Shown here piece by piece: positions 48,271 through 61,529 of a stretch of 64,000 nt of DNA (its first letter is position 1; the number at the start of each line of letters is the position of its first letter). The DNA is from Microbacterium excoecariae (GTDB lineage Bacteria; Actinomycetota; Actinomycetes; Actinomycetales; Microbacteriaceae), in assembly GCF_011326725.1 (NCBI RefSeq), contig NZ_JAANCO010000001.1, positions 1,649,115 through 1,713,114 of the forward strand. The letters are read 5' to 3'. A program made the position numbers and the translations under genes. The notes under the pieces were generated by a model, which saw only the letters and a program-made list of their open reading frames with translations, was not told where the DNA came from and searched no databases.

Positions 48271-48962
48271 TCCTCCAGGCTATCCGTTCCGTGACGGTGC
48301 TGCCGCGCGAGGTCTCTCAGCTGCGTGATCCGCGCGTCGATATCGGCGGCGCCGAACACCGCGGACCCGGCGACGAACGTGTCGGCGCCCGCCTCGGCCG
48401 CCTGCCCGATCGTGTCCATCGAGATGCCGCCGTCGACCTGCAGCCACACGCGCGCGTCGCGCCGCCTCGCCTCGTCGGCGAGGGCGCGCAGCTTGGGCAT
48501 CGTCTCCGGCATGAAGCTTTGGCCGCCGAAGCCCGGTTCGACGGTCATCACGAGCACCTGGTCGAACGCGTCGAGGTGCTCGAGGATCGGATCCACAGCC
48601 GTGCCCGGCTTGATCGCGACGCCCGCGCGCGCGCCGATGTCGCGCAGGCGGCGCGCGAGCGCCACGGGGTCGGCGGCCGCCTCGAGGTGGAAGGTGACGC
48701 TCGCCGCGCCGATCTCGGCATACTCCGGCGCCCAGCGGTCGGGATCCGCGATCATCAGGTGCACGTCGAGCGGCAGCGGACTCGTGTCCTGGATTCGCCG
48801 CACCATCTGCGGGCCGAACGTGAGGTTCGGAACGAAATGGTTATCCATGACGTCGACGTGCACGAGATCGGCGCCGGCGATGCGGCCGAGGTCGCGCTCC
48901 ATGTTCACGAAGTCGGCCGACAGGATGCTGGGGTTGATGCGGGGCGCCGCGGGAAGACTCAC
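48267..48962 (-). CDS. rpe: Ribulose-phosphate 3-epimerase
   Basis: 231-residue TIM barrel of the pentose phosphate pathway. [27 protein letters not shown] with metal ligands, [19 protein letters not shown] and VDGGI are diagnostic. GTG start. It heads the his-trp block on the minus strand and is divergent from the next gene across 62 bp. Confidence 0.96.
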   Translation of the reverse strand: MSLPAAPRINPSILSADFVNMERDLGRIAGADLVHVDVMDNHFVPNLTFGPQMVRRIQDTSPLPLDVHLMIADPDRWAPEYAEIGAASVTFHLEAAADPVALARRLRDIGARAGVAIKPGTAVDPILEHLDAFDQVLVMTVEPGFGGQSFMPETMPKLRALADEARRRDARVWLQVDGGISMDTIGQAAEAGADTFVAGSAVFGAADIDARITQLRDLARQHRHGTDSLEE

Positions 48963-49024
48963 CCGCCCATTATGGGCGGAGCCGGTCGCTACGCTGAATC
49001 CGCGACGGGTCGAAGGGGGCGCAC

Positions 49025-50491
49025 ATGGGGGACTTTCCGTGGCAACGGGGCGAGACGCCGACGTGGGACGCGCGCATGCCGTGGCAGCGGGGCGCGGATG
49101 CGCCCTCCCCCGCTCCCGATGCGGCGGATCCGGCGCCCGAGCCGCCCGAGGAGGTGCCGGGGCCGGAGGTCGATGCAGATCCGCCCGCCGCGCCCGAGCC
49201 GATCGGGTCGGATGAGCCCGGCGATCGTCTGGCTCCCGAGCCGATCGCCGGCGAGGAACCGGGCGCGCAGCCGCCGGCGGATCCGGATCCGAGCGCCGAG
49301 CCGCGTGCCGACGCGGGCGGGCAGCCCGGCGCGGGCGCCGACGAGCGGCGGCCGGCGGAGGCGGGCCAGGAGGAGGAATCCCGTGCGGGCGCGGAGCCGT
49401 CCGCAGCGCCCGCGCGGGCGGGGCGCCGCACGGGACAGGCCGGGCGGCGGACGCGCACCCGCGGTCGCGGCACGGGAATCGTCGTCGCCCTCGTCGTCGT
49501 GGGCGTGATCGCGGCGGTCGCGATTCCCGCCGTGCTCTCGAGCGACGTGTTCGGGGAACCGGATCCGCTCGCGGACGTCTCGGAGGACGACCGGCGCGCC
49601 GCGGCCGAGGGCATGGCCGCCGTCGCGTCTGAATTCCTGACGGCCATCGAGGCGCGCGACGCCGACGCGGCGCGCGCGCTGGTCTACGGCGCCGAGGAGT
49701 TCGCGTCCGACTATCAGGATGCGTCGTTCCTCAGCGCGGAGATGCTCGACGCGTCGCAGGACCTGGCCCCGATGACCGACGTCACGATCGTGGAGTCCGG
49801 CCTCGACGGATCCGCGTGGTCCGGGCGCGTGCGCGCCGAGATGCTGCTCGCGGGCGAGCCACACGCTCTCGACCTCGAGATGACCGAGGGCTACGACGGC
49901 GCGTGGCGGGTCGACGACTACGGGCTGGGGCTGTCTCTCTACGACGCCGCGTTCGACGAGTTTGGCGTCACGATCTTCGGGCGCGACGTGGACCTCGAGC
50001 GCGAGACGATGCTCTTCCCCGGCGCCTACGAGGTCGCGGTCGGCGCGCCGCACCTGGTCGTGGGCGTCGATACCCCCGACGGGACCGAGCGCCCCGACGC
50101 GCTGGTGCTGCCGCTCGCGGAGGACGAGTGGCCGACGGCGGCGCTGTCGGCGGAGGCCGAGCGAACCGCCCGCCAGGCCTTCGCGGACGCGGTCGAGGTC
50201 TGCCTCGCGTCCGACGCGGTCCGCACGCCGTGCGCGAGCGAGCGCGGCTTCGCCGCGGGCGACGTCGAGGGGCCCGTCACGCGCTCGAGCGACACGATCG
50301 CCGACGCCACCGCCGCGCCGCTCCGCGTCGATATCGAGGATCCCGAGGCGATCGCGGGGTTCGGATACTTCTCCATCCGCCTCGACGCCCGCTGCGCGGG
50401 CGGCGGCGAGTGCACGGCGTACGAGGTCTCCGACCGCGCCGTCGTCGTCATCGGAGACGACGGCGCGGCCTCGCTCGAGTGGCGGTCGTAG
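49025..50491 (+). CDS. Single-pass membrane protein with disordered N-terminus
   Basis: 488 residues. The motif PWQRG occurs twice near the start (5-9 and 19-23), followed by about 110 Pro/Ala/Glu/Asp-rich, surely disordered residues and a basic stretch (RRTRTRGRG). One membrane segment follows (about 150-172), leaving a roughly 310-residue outside domain. That domain begins with a helical, NTF2-like-looking stretch (AAEGMAAVASEFLTAIEA) and contains two cysteine pairs that could form disulfides. I do not recognise a specific family. It is single between divergent rpe and convergent rsmB. Confidence 0.8.
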   Translation: MGDFPWQRGETPTWDARMPWQRGADAPSPAPDAADPAPEPPEEVPGPEVDADPPAAPEPIGSDEPGDRLAPEPIAGEEPGAQPPADPDPSAEPRADAGGQPGAGADERRPAEAGQEEESRAGAEPSAAPARAGRRTGQAGRRTRTRGRGTGIVVALVVVGVIAAVAIPAVLSSDVFGEPDPLADVSEDDRRAAAEGMAAVASEFLTAIEARDADAARALVYGAEEFASDYQDASFLSAEMLDASQDLAPMTDVTIVESGLDGSAWSGRVRAEMLLAGEPHALDLEMTEGYDGAWRVDDYGLGLSLYDAAFDEFGVTIFGRDVDLERETMLFPGAYEVAVGAPHLVVGVDTPDGTERPDALVLPLAEDEWPTAALSAEAERTARQAFADAVEVCLASDAVRTPCASERGFAAGDVEGPVTRSSDTIADATAAPLRVDIEDPEAIAGFGYFSIRLDARCAGGGECTAYEVSDRAVVVIGDDGAASLEWRS

Positions 50492-50498
50492 GGCGTGC

Positions 50499-51923
50499 TC
50501 AGCCCCGCACGCGCAGGAGCGCGAGGAACATCGCGTCGGTGCCGTGGCGGTGGGGCCAGAGCTGCGCGACGGTGAGCCCGTCCGACCGGGCCGGGAGGTC
50601 GAGCTCCCGCTGCGCGACCGCCTGCAGCGCGGCCGGGGCGTCGAGGAGATCGACCGCGTCGCCGCGCCGCTCGAGCACCTCCCGCACGACGCCGACCGTC
50701 TCGGCGAGGTGCGGGGAGCAGGTCACGTACGCGACGGTCCCGCCCGCGCGCGTCGCGCCGATCGCCCCGTCGAGGAGGTCGGCCTGCAGCGGGGTGAGTT
50801 CCGCGACGTCCTCGGGGCTTTTGCGCCAGCGCGCCTCGGGGCGCCGTCGGAGCGCCCCGAGGCCCGTGCACGGGGCGTCGACGAGGATCCGGTCAAACGC
50901 GCCGGGGCGCGCCGCCGTCAGGTCCCTGCCGTCCCGTTCGTGCACCTCGATGGGGTCCGGGATCGCCGCCAGGGCGCGCCGCACGAGGCCCGCGCGCGCG
51001 GGCACCACCTCGTTCGCCGAGAGGCGCGCGCCGGCCGCCCGCGCGTCGGCGGCGAGCAGGGCGGTCTTGCCCCCGGGGCCCGCGCACAGGTCGAGCCACG
51101 CCTCGCCCTGTGCCGAATCCGAGGACTCCAGGCGGCTGAGCGCCAGCGCGACGAGCTGGGATCCCTCGTCCTGCACGCGCATCGCCCCGCGGGATCCGGC
51201 CACGATCGGCTCCGGGTCCCCCACGCCCGGGCGGAACCCGACCGGCGAATAGGTCGTCCGCGGCTCGGGCGGATCCGCGAGCCCGGGAAGGGCCGCCATC
51301 GTCACGCGCGGCGCAGCGTTATCCGCCTCCAGGAGCGCGGCGAGCTCGTGCGCCCGGCCCTCCGCCTGCAGCGCGCGCCGGAACGCGCGGATGACCCACA
51401 CGGGGTGCGACGAGGTGGCCGCCAGCGCCTCGTCGTCGCTGCGCGCGTCCTGTGCGAGGCGCTCGCGCCAGGCGTCCGCCCCCTCCCGGGACACGCGGCG
51501 GAGGACGGCGTTCGCGAATCCCGCCGCGCCGCGGCCCGCGGCCCTCTCGGCGAGCGAGACCGACTCGTTGACGGCGGCGTGACTCGGAACGCGGGTCGCG
51601 AGGAGCTGGTGCACCCCCAGGCGGATGGCGTCCAGGACCGCCGGGTCGATCGTCGCCGGGTCGCGCTCCGCGGCGATGCGGACGACCGCGTCGTACGTGC
51701 CGAGCCCGCGCAGGGTGCCGTACGTGAGCTCGGTGGCGAGGCCGGCGTCGGCCGGGCCGAGCCCGGCGCGCTCGATCTCGCGCGGGAGGAGGAGGTTGGC
51801 GTACGCGTCGTCCTCGTCGACCGCGCGCAGGACCCGATAGGCGACCTCGCGCGCGGGCTGGACGGGCTGCGGGCGCCGGTCCGGGCCACGCCGCGAGCGG
51901 GGCGCGCGCTCGCGGCCGCTCAT
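50499..51923 (-). CDS. rsmB: 16S rRNA (cytosine-967-C5)-methyltransferase RsmB-like
   Basis: 474 residues. An N-terminal NusB-like helical domain (about 20-150) precedes a SAM-dependent RNA m5C methyltransferase domain. LDLCAGPGGKTALLAA is the SAM loop, VDAPCTGLGALRRRPEARW holds one active-site Cys and VTCSPH the second. The first 20 residues are an Arg/Pro-rich extension. The ATG overlaps the fmt stop (ATGA). Confidence 0.94.
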   Translation of the reverse strand: MSGRERAPRSRRGPDRRPQPVQPAREVAYRVLRAVDEDDAYANLLLPREIERAGLGPADAGLATELTYGTLRGLGTYDAVVRIAAERDPATIDPAVLDAIRLGVHQLLATRVPSHAAVNESVSLAERAAGRGAAGFANAVLRRVSREGADAWRERLAQDARSDDEALAATSSHPVWVIRAFRRALQAEGRAHELAALLEADNAAPRVTMAALPGLADPPEPRTTYSPVGFRPGVGDPEPIVAGSRGAMRVQDEGSQLVALALSRLESSDSAQGEAWLDLCAGPGGKTALLAADARAAGARLSANEVVPARAGLVRRALAAIPDPIEVHERDGRDLTAARPGAFDRILVDAPCTGLGALRRRPEARWRKSPEDVAELTPLQADLLDGAIGATRAGGTVAYVTCSPHLAETVGVVREVLERRGDAVDLLDAPAALQAVAQRELDLPARSDGLTVAQLWPHRHGTDAMFLALLRVRG

Positions 51924-52858
51924 GCGCCGAGCCTCGCGGCGCCGCGCAGGCCGCGGAACCAGTCCGCGGCGGCCATCTGGGGCTTTCCGGCGGGCTGCAC
52001 CCGCTCGAGCAGGAGCGGATCCGTCGCGGTCCCGACGAGAACGCCGTCCGGGTGCGGCGCGAGTTCGCCGGGGGCGAGCCCGCCGCGATCGGACGTCGTG
52101 GCGAGGCGATGGACCTTCAGGCGCGCGCCGTCGTGGGTCGTGTGCGCCCCCGGTTCGGGCGTGACCCCCCGATACCGCGCGAACACACGTTCCGCGGGCT
52201 CGCGAAAGTCGAGCGCCCCGTCCGCGAGGGCGAGCTTCGGGGCGAGAGTCGGCGCCCCGGCCTGCGGGGTCGCGACCGCCCGCCCGCCCGCGATGTCGTC
52301 GACGGTGTCGCGGACGAGGTCTGCCCCGACCTCGGCGAGGGCGGCGAGAACCTCCCCTGCCGTCGCGCCGCCGGCGAGCTCGTACGGGGTCGTCGCGAGG
52401 ACGTCCCCGGCGTCGAGCGCCTCCACGAGGCGGAACACCGTCGCTCCCGTGACGTCGTCGCCGGCGATGAGGGCGTGTTGCACCGGGGCGGCGCCGCGCC
52501 AGCGCGGGAGCTCGGAGAAGTGGAGGTTGATCCAGCCATATCGCGGGACGGCGAGCAGCGGCGCGCGCACGAGCCCGCCGTAGGCCACGATGACGCCGAG
52601 GTCGGGCTCGAGCCGGGCGATCCGCGCCGTCTCGTCGTCGCCGAGGCGCGCCGCCTCGATGACGTCGATGCCGAGCCCGGCGGCGGACTCCGCGACCGGG
52701 GACGGCGTCAGCACGCGGCGTCGGCCCTGCGGCGCGGCCGGTCGCGTCACGGCGGCCACGACCGCGTGGTCCGATGCGCTGAGCGCGTTCAGCGTCGGGA
52801 CCGCCACGCCGGGCGTGCCCGCAAAGACGATGCGCAACGGGTCGGGGGTCGGGCTCAT
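51920..52858 (-). CDS. fmt: Methionyl-tRNA formyltransferase
   Basis: 312 residues. It formylates initiator Met-tRNA using 10-formyl-THF. IVFAGTPGVAVPTL at the start, the catalytic stretch GWINLHFSELPRWRGAAPVQHALIAGD (Asn, His, Asp) and a C-terminal OB-like tRNA domain are present. Usually a def gene is adjacent; none is here. Confidence 0.95.
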   Translation of the reverse strand: MSPTPDPLRIVFAGTPGVAVPTLNALSASDHAVVAAVTRPAAPQGRRRVLTPSPVAESAAGLGIDVIEAARLGDDETARIARLEPDLGVIVAYGGLVRAPLLAVPRYGWINLHFSELPRWRGAAPVQHALIAGDDVTGATVFRLVEALDAGDVLATTPYELAGGATAGEVLAALAEVGADLVRDTVDDIAGGRAVATPQAGAPTLAPKLALADGALDFREPAERVFARYRGVTPEPGAHTTHDGARLKVHRLATTSDRGGLAPGELAPHPDGVLVGTATDPLLLERVQPAGKPQMAAADWFRGLRGAARLGA

Positions 52859-52880
52859 GTCGGGGTCCTTCCGGAACGGA

Positions 52881-54884
52881 TCACAGCTCGGGATCGGGGA
52901 TGTCGAACCGCACGGCGAGTGTATTCGCCGGGGTGCGGGGCTTGGGTGCGCCGGGCTCGCGGCGGCGCGCGCGGGCGCGTTGAGCCATGGCGGCCTGCAC
53001 GACGGCGGCACGGAGAGTGCCCGCGACGGTCGTGCCGAGGGAGTAGGGAAAGCGCACGAGCGCGATGCGCCGTTCGGGCGCCTGCGGGGCGGGCACGGGG
53101 CCCAAAATGGCGTCGCTCGAGAGCTCGGGGACCTCCTGTCGGAGAGACGCCAGCGCGTCGTCGACGCGGTCGGGCAGGCCCTCGAGGCGGGCGACGCGCG
53201 CGGCCGGCGGCATCGCCAACGGCGCGCGCTCGACAAGCTCCGCCCGCGCGTAGGCGGGCTGGCTCCACGTCGCGAGAGCGCGAGCCGCGGGGCCCGTCAC
53301 GCCGACGAGATGCACGGGCGCCTCCGGCGCGGCGAGGGCGGCCGCGTTCGACCACCACCTGAGGCAGCTCTCTCCGATCCGGAGATCCGGTGCCTGGAGC
53401 ATCCGGTCGCCGTCCAGCAGCAGGACGGCGCGGTAGCCGGATCGCGGGATCGGCTCCGCGCCGCGGGTCGCGACGACGAGCGCCGGCGCGTCGTCGACGT
53501 CGGCGACGGGGTGCGCGCCGTCGGCGACGACGACGCGCACCCCGGGGAAAGCGCGCCCGAGCTCGTCCGCCGTGCGCTCGGATCCCGACGAGGAGAGGCG
53601 AACGCGCGTCGAGTCGCACTGCGCGCACACCCACCCGTGCGCGCCGCGGCCGCACCAGCGGCAGGTCGGGGTGGCGCCGCGCGCGGGCGCGTACAGCGGG
53701 CCCCCGCACGGGACGCAGCGTGCCGGAGACCGACACTCCGCGCACACGAGGGAGGGCGCGTACCCGGGGCGGGCCACCTGGACGAGGACGGGCCCGAGTT
53801 CGAGGCCCTCCCGCGCGGCGCGGAAGGCGGCGGAGGGGATCCGCCCGGTCTGCGGGGTGTCCTGCGGCGGCGCGAGCACGGCGCGCGGCGACTCGCGCCG
53901 CGCGGGCGCGATCTCCTGGACGAAACCGATCTCGACGAGCCGCTCCGTGTCGGACGTGCGCGTGTGACCGCCGATGAGGAGCGCCGTGTCGTCGAGGCCC
54001 TGGCGCACGAGCGCCGCGTCACGCGCGTGCACGTATGGCGCGAGCGGCTCCTCGAACGAAGGGTCCCCGTCATCGAAGAGGGCCACGACGCCCAGGTGGG
54101 GCGCCGGCGCGTAAACGGCGGATCGATTGCCAATCACCACGACGGGCGACTCCTCGAGGGTGCGCAGGTACCCCGCGTACCGCTCGGGACCGGGGCGCCC
54201 CGCGTCCTGCGTCACGATGGCGCCGGCCGGGAGGACCTCACGGACCCGGCGGTCGAGAAGAGCGCGCGCGCGATAGTCCGGCACGGCGAGAATCGCGGAT
54301 CGCCCCCGCGCGAGCGCATCGACCGCCGCGGCGGCCCACACGTGCGTCCAGCGCGGCAGGCCGTCGAGGACGCCCGGCGGTGCGTCGATGGCGACGCGCG
54401 CGCCGTCCGCGAGCGCCTCGGCGAGGCCCGGATAGGCGGCGAGCTCCGCGCGCGCGGCGTCGATTTCGGCGGCGCCGACGGCGGCCGCGTCGTCGTGCGG
54501 GGCCGCGAGCCACGTCTTCTCCGCGCGCACCATGCGGCGCGGGATCGCGAGGCGGAGGACGTCGATCGCGGAGCCCGCCGCGCGGTCCGCGACGGCGCGG
54601 GCGAGGCGATAGAGCCCGGGCGGGAGGACCACGGCGTCGGACACGACCTCCTCGATCGGCGCGAGGCGACGATCCGCGTCGGGCTCGACGGCGCGCTCGA
54701 CGACAAACGCCTCGAGGATCCGCCCCGCGGAGCGCAGCGGGACCTTGACGCGCACGCCCACGCGGACGCGCTCCGACAGCTCGCCCGGGATCTCGTAGTC
54801 GAAGAGCCGGTCCAGCTGCGGCAGCGGCGTGTCGACGATGACGCGGGCGATGGCCCGCTCTGCGCCGCCCACGGCGCCCGTCAC
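52881..54884 (-). CDS. priA: PriA-like primosomal protein without a helicase ATP site
   Basis: 667 residues. The N-terminal DNA 3'-end-binding domain ([21 protein letters not shown]) and an eight-cysteine zinc region (CAEC, CVPC, CRWC, CAQC) are kept. The position of the Walker A loop reads [11 protein letters not shown] in place of a GxxGxGKT motif, and the DEEH-like box is replaced by [12 protein letters not shown] hydrolysis and helicase activity are therefore unlikely. Actinobacterial PriA proteins are known for this degeneracy. It probably still loads or recruits the primosome. Confidence 0.92.
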   Translation of the reverse strand: MTGAVGGAERAIARVIVDTPLPQLDRLFDYEIPGELSERVRVGVRVKVPLRSAGRILEAFVVERAVEPDADRRLAPIEEVVSDAVVLPPGLYRLARAVADRAAGSAIDVLRLAIPRRMVRAEKTWLAAPHDDAAAVGAAEIDAARAELAAYPGLAEALADGARVAIDAPPGVLDGLPRWTHVWAAAAVDALARGRSAILAVPDYRARALLDRRVREVLPAGAIVTQDAGRPGPERYAGYLRTLEESPVVVIGNRSAVYAPAPHLGVVALFDDGDPSFEEPLAPYVHARDAALVRQGLDDTALLIGGHTRTSDTERLVEIGFVQEIAPARRESPRAVLAPPQDTPQTGRIPSAAFRAAREGLELGPVLVQVARPGYAPSLVCAECRSPARCVPCGGPLYAPARGATPTCRWCGRGAHGWVCAQCDSTRVRLSSSGSERTADELGRAFPGVRVVVADGAHPVADVDDAPALVVATRGAEPIPRSGYRAVLLLDGDRMLQAPDLRIGESCLRWWSNAAALAAPEAPVHLVGVTGPAARALATWSQPAYARAELVERAPLAMPPAARVARLEGLPDRVDDALASLRQEVPELSSDAILGPVPAPQAPERRIALVRFPYSLGTTVAGTLRAAVVQAAMAQRARARRREPGAPKPRTPANTLAVRFDIPDPEL

Positions 54885-56071
54885 AGGCCCGCGGCGGCTC
54901 GCAGATCGTCCGCGCGGTCGGTGCGCTCCCAGGTGAACTCGGGCAGCTCGCGGCCGAAGTGGCCGTACGCGGCGGTGCGGGCGTAGATCGGGCGCAGGAG
55001 GTCGAGGTCGCGCACGATGGCGCCGGGGCGCAGGTCGAACACCTCGCGGATGGCGGCGGTGATGACCGCGTCGCTGACGACGCCCGTGCCGAAGGTCTCG
55101 ACGTACAGGCCGACGGGATTCGCCCGTCCGATGGCGTAGGCGACCTGCACCTCCAGCCGCTCGGCGAGCCCCGCCGCGACCGCGTTCTTCGCCACCCAGC
55201 GCATCGCGTAGGCCGCCGACCGGTCGACCTTCGAGGGGTCCTTGCCGCTGAACGCGCCCCCGCCGTGGCGGGCCGCGCCGCCGTACGTGTCGATGATGAT
55301 CTTGCGCCCCGTGAGGCCCGCGTCCGCCTTAGGACCGCCGAGCTCGAAGCTCCCGGAGGGATTGATGTGGAGCGCGGCGCCCGAGGCGTCCAGGCCTGTC
55401 GACTCGAGCACCGGGCGCACGACGAGCCGCTCGACGGCCTCCGCCAGGTCGGCCTGCGAGATGTCCGGGCTGTGCTGCGTCGACAGGACCACGGCCTCCA
55501 CTGTCCGGGGAACCTGGCCGTCGTAGCCGAGCGTGACCTGCGTCTTGCCGTCCGGCCGGAGGAACGCGAGCTCTCCCGACTTGCGCACCTTGGTCAGCCG
55601 CTCGGCCATGCGGTGGGCCGTCCAGATCGCCGTCGGCATGAGCTCCGGCGTCTCGTTCGTCGCGTACCCGAACATGATGCCCTGGTCGCCCGCGCCCTGC
55701 TGCTCGATCGGATCCGCCGCGTCGCCGGAGCGGTGCTCCTCGCTCGTGGTCACGCCGTCCCCGATCTCGCGGGATTGTTCGCCCACGGAGACCGTGACGC
55801 CGCACGAGTCGGCGTCGAAGCCCATGTCGCTCGAGGTGTACCCGATGTCGCGGATGACGCCGCGCACGATCGAGGCGATGTCGGCGTACCCGTCGGTGCG
55901 GATCTCGCCGGCCACGTGGACGAGACCCGTGGTGACGAGCGTCTCGACCGCGACGCGGGCGCCGGGATCCTGCGCGAGCAGGGCGTCGAGCACGCTGTCG
56001 CTGATCTGGTCGCAGATCTTGTCGGGGTGCCCCTCGGTGACCGACTCAGACGTGAACAGGCGAAGGCTCAT
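54881..56071 (-). CDS. metK: S-adenosylmethionine synthetase
   Basis: 396 residues. It forms SAM from methionine and [23 protein letters not shown], the [12 protein letters not shown] active-site hexapeptide region, [19 protein letters not shown] (P-loop-like) are intact. The ATG has GAGGT upstream. It overlaps priA by four bases, placing SAM supply, PriA, Fmt and RsmB in one transcript. Confidence 0.98.
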   Translation of the reverse strand: MSLRLFTSESVTEGHPDKICDQISDSVLDALLAQDPGARVAVETLVTTGLVHVAGEIRTDGYADIASIVRGVIRDIGYTSSDMGFDADSCGVTVSVGEQSREIGDGVTTSEEHRSGDAADPIEQQGAGDQGIMFGYATNETPELMPTAIWTAHRMAERLTKVRKSGELAFLRPDGKTQVTLGYDGQVPRTVEAVVLSTQHSPDISQADLAEAVERLVVRPVLESTGLDASGAALHINPSGSFELGGPKADAGLTGRKIIIDTYGGAARHGGGAFSGKDPSKVDRSAAYAMRWVAKNAVAAGLAERLEVQVAYAIGRANPVGLYVETFGTGVVSDAVITAAIREVFDLRPGAIVRDLDLLRPIYARTAAYGHFGRELPEFTWERTDRADDLRAAAGL

Positions 56072-56121
56072 GGGATGACCTCGAGGTTGGTGGGAAGAAA
56101 CGGCGGGAGAACCATCATGAC

Positions 56122-56155
56122 GAGGACCCCCGACATCGCGATGGCGGGGGTCCTC
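56122..56155 (-). terminator. Stem-loop between rpoZ and metK
   Basis: GAGGACCCCCG (56122-56132) and CGGGGGTCCTC (56145-56155) pair perfectly, and the 12 bases between contain CATCGCGATG, itself a palindrome, so the whole 34 bases fold into one long hairpin with a single mismatch. It begins 21 bases after the rpoZ stop. No T-run follows; it may terminate, attenuate or protect the message. Confidence 0.55.
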
Positions 56156-56176
56156 ACACGACGGTGCGGGGCGGGG

Positions 56177-56434
56177 TCACTCCCCCGCGGGGCGCAGGCG
56201 CAGCTTGTCCTGGTGGATCTCGCGAAGCGCGATCGACAGCGGCTTGTCCTCGACGGCCGAATCGACGAGCGGACCGACGTTGTCGAAGAGCGAGCCCTCC
56301 TGCAGATCCGTGTAGTAGTCGTTGATCTGGCGGGCCCGCTTCGAGCCGTAGATCACGAGCTGGTACTTCGAGTCGACGCGGTCCAGCAGCTCGTCGATCG
56401 GCGGATCGATGATGCCCTTGTTCTCCGTGGCCAT
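56177..56434 (-). CDS. rpoZ: RNA polymerase omega subunit
   Basis: 85 residues. It assists assembly of the beta-prime subunit. [30 protein letters not shown] is the conserved core, and [13 protein letters not shown] closes the domain. The ATG has AAGGAG upstream. It is the usual neighbour of gmk, 34 bp downstream of it. Confidence 0.96.
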   Translation of the reverse strand: MATENKGIIDPPIDELLDRVDSKYQLVIYGSKRARQINDYYTDLQEGSLFDNVGPLVDSAVEDKPLSIALREIHQDKLRLRPAGE

Positions 56435-56468
56435 GGAAACTCCTTGTGAATGAGCGCGCGAGAAAGCC

Positions 56469-57383
56469 TCAGCGCGCGGACGCCTGCATCAAGTCTACGA
56501 CCTGCTGGGCCGCGGTCGGCACATCTTCGTTGACGACACGGAAGTCGAACTCTCCCTGCGCGGCCAGCTCGTCGCGTGCCGTGCGGAGCCGGCGGGCCCG
56601 CTCCTCCTCGTCCTCGGTGCCGCGCCCGACGAGCCGGCTGACCAGCTCGTCCCAGCTCGGCGGCAACAGGAACACCAGCGACGCCCGCGGTTCGCTCTGC
56701 CGCACCTGGAAGGCGCCCTGCATGTCGATCTCGAGGAGGACGGGCCGCCCGGCCGCGACCGCGCGGTCGATGGGACCGCGCGGCGTGCCGTAGCGATGCG
56801 TGCCGTGGACCGTCGCCCACTCGAGGAGCTCGCCATTCGCGACCATGCGGTCGAACTCCGCCTCGTCGACGAAGAAGTAGTGCTTTCCGTCCACCTCGCC
56901 CGGGCGCGGCTGGCGCGTGGTGGCCGAGACGGACAGCATGACGTCGGGGTGATGCTCGCGGATGTACGCGGCCACCGTTCCCTTCCCGACCGCGGTCGGC
57001 CCGGCGAGGACGACGAGGCTGGAGCGCGCCGGGCGCGGCTCGGGCTCGGGCCAGCGCAGGTCCAGCCACCCTCGCAGCGCGTCACGCTGTCGGCCGCCGA
57101 GGCCGCCGAGCCGCTTGACGGGCGAGATCCCGAGATCGGCGAGGATCCGGTCCCGCTTGCCCGCGCCGATCGCGGGGATCGCCGTGAGGAACTCCGGAAC
57201 GCGCAGCGTGCCGGCCGCGGACCGCGGATCCGCCGTGGCGCGCCGGAGCACGCTCTGCGGCGTCACGACGCGCATCGCGATGTCGCGCTTGAGCCCCGCG
57301 CGCGCCCGGCGGGCCTCGACGGCCTTGCGGGACGCGGCGAGTCGGTCGACCTCCGGCGGGCGCGGCGCCTCACTCATCGCCAT
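56469..57383 (-). CDS. gmk: mIHF-like domain fused to guanylate kinase
   Basis: 304 residues, about 100 more than ordinary guanylate kinase. The N-terminal 110 residues match the actinobacterial integration host factor: helical LKRDIAMRV, a helix-two-turn-helix stretch [20 protein letters not shown], then [18 protein letters not shown]. The C-terminal part is Gmk with P-loop GPTAVGKGT (about 128-136), [19 protein letters not shown] and GTPRGPI. It converts GMP to GDP. In mycobacteria mihF and gmk are adjacent separate genes; here they form one frame. The start could also be 57377 or GTG at 57386. Confidence 0.93.
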   Translation of the reverse strand: MAMSEAPRPPEVDRLAASRKAVEARRARAGLKRDIAMRVVTPQSVLRRATADPRSAAGTLRVPEFLTAIPAIGAGKRDRILADLGISPVKRLGGLGGRQRDALRGWLDLRWPEPEPRPARSSLVVLAGPTAVGKGTVAAYIREHHPDVMLSVSATTRQPRPGEVDGKHYFFVDEAEFDRMVANGELLEWATVHGTHRYGTPRGPIDRAVAAGRPVLLEIDMQGAFQVRQSEPRASLVFLLPPSWDELVSRLVGRGTEDEEERARRLRTARDELAAQGEFDFRVVNEDVPTAAQQVVDLMQASAR

Positions 57384-58247
57384 CACGCTCCGGGACGCTC
57401 CTGCCCGCGCTGGTCCTGGCGGCTCGTGCCGCGTCGGCGTGCTCTTCGATCACGCTGTCGATCATCACAGGCCCGGCCGAGAGAATGCTCCGGCTCTCGC
57501 TCACGAGGACGGTCGGTGCCGCCTCCCCGAAGATTGCGCCGAGCTGATCGGGGCGCGCGCCCTGATGGCCGAAGCCGGGCGCGAGGAGGGGGGCCGGAGG
57601 CGTCGACCGGGCGATGCCCGCCGCGCGCCAGTCCACGGTCGCGCCGACGACGAAGCCGGCGCTGGCCCACTGCCCGCCTGCCACGTGCCGCGCGTTGAGC
57701 TCCGAGACCTCGTCGATCACGCGCTGCGACACGGTCCGGCCCTGCGGATCGACGGAGGACTGCAGCCCGCGGGATTCCGGGTTGCTCGTTGCGGCGAGGA
57801 CGAAGACGCCCTTGCCAGCGTCGTACGCCCGCTCGATCGTGCCCGCGAGGGATCCAACCCCCAGGTAGGGGCTCACGGTCAGAGCGTCCGCCTCGAGCGC
57901 CGCGCCGGGCGTGAGCCAGGCCTGGGCGTAGGCGTCCATGGTGGATCCGATATCGCCGCGCTTGGCGTCCGCGATCACGAGGAGGCCGGCCGCCCGCGCC
58001 TCGCGCGACACGTCCTCCAGGGCGCGGAGGCCCTCGGACCCCCAGCGCTCGAAGAACGACACCTGCGGCTTCACGACCGCGACGCGCTCCGCGGCGGCCG
58101 CGACCACGCGCAGCCCGAACTCCCGCACGCCCTCGCCGCTTTCCGGCAGGCCCCACTCCGCGAGGAGGCCGGGGTGCGGATCGATGCCCACGCAGAGCGG
58201 GCCGCGCCGGTCCAGGCCGGCGCGCACCCGCTCTCCGAAGGGCACCG

Positions 58248-58251
<4 letters not shown>
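57370..58251 (-). CDS. pyrF: Orotidine-5'-phosphate decarboxylase
   Basis: 293 residues, the longer type-2 family. It makes UMP from [26 protein letters not shown] and the catalytic [10 protein letters not shown] are clear, as is the phosphate-binding [11 protein letters not shown] region. The GTG start overlaps carB (GTGA), and its end overlaps the gmk start. Confidence 0.95.

Positions 58252-61521
<3,270 letters not shown>

Positions 61522-61529
<8 letters not shown>

Noticed and set aside
56072..56176. SAM riboswitch upstream of metK
   Set aside because: Only a single long hairpin is present; no multi-stem SAM aptamer motif is visible.
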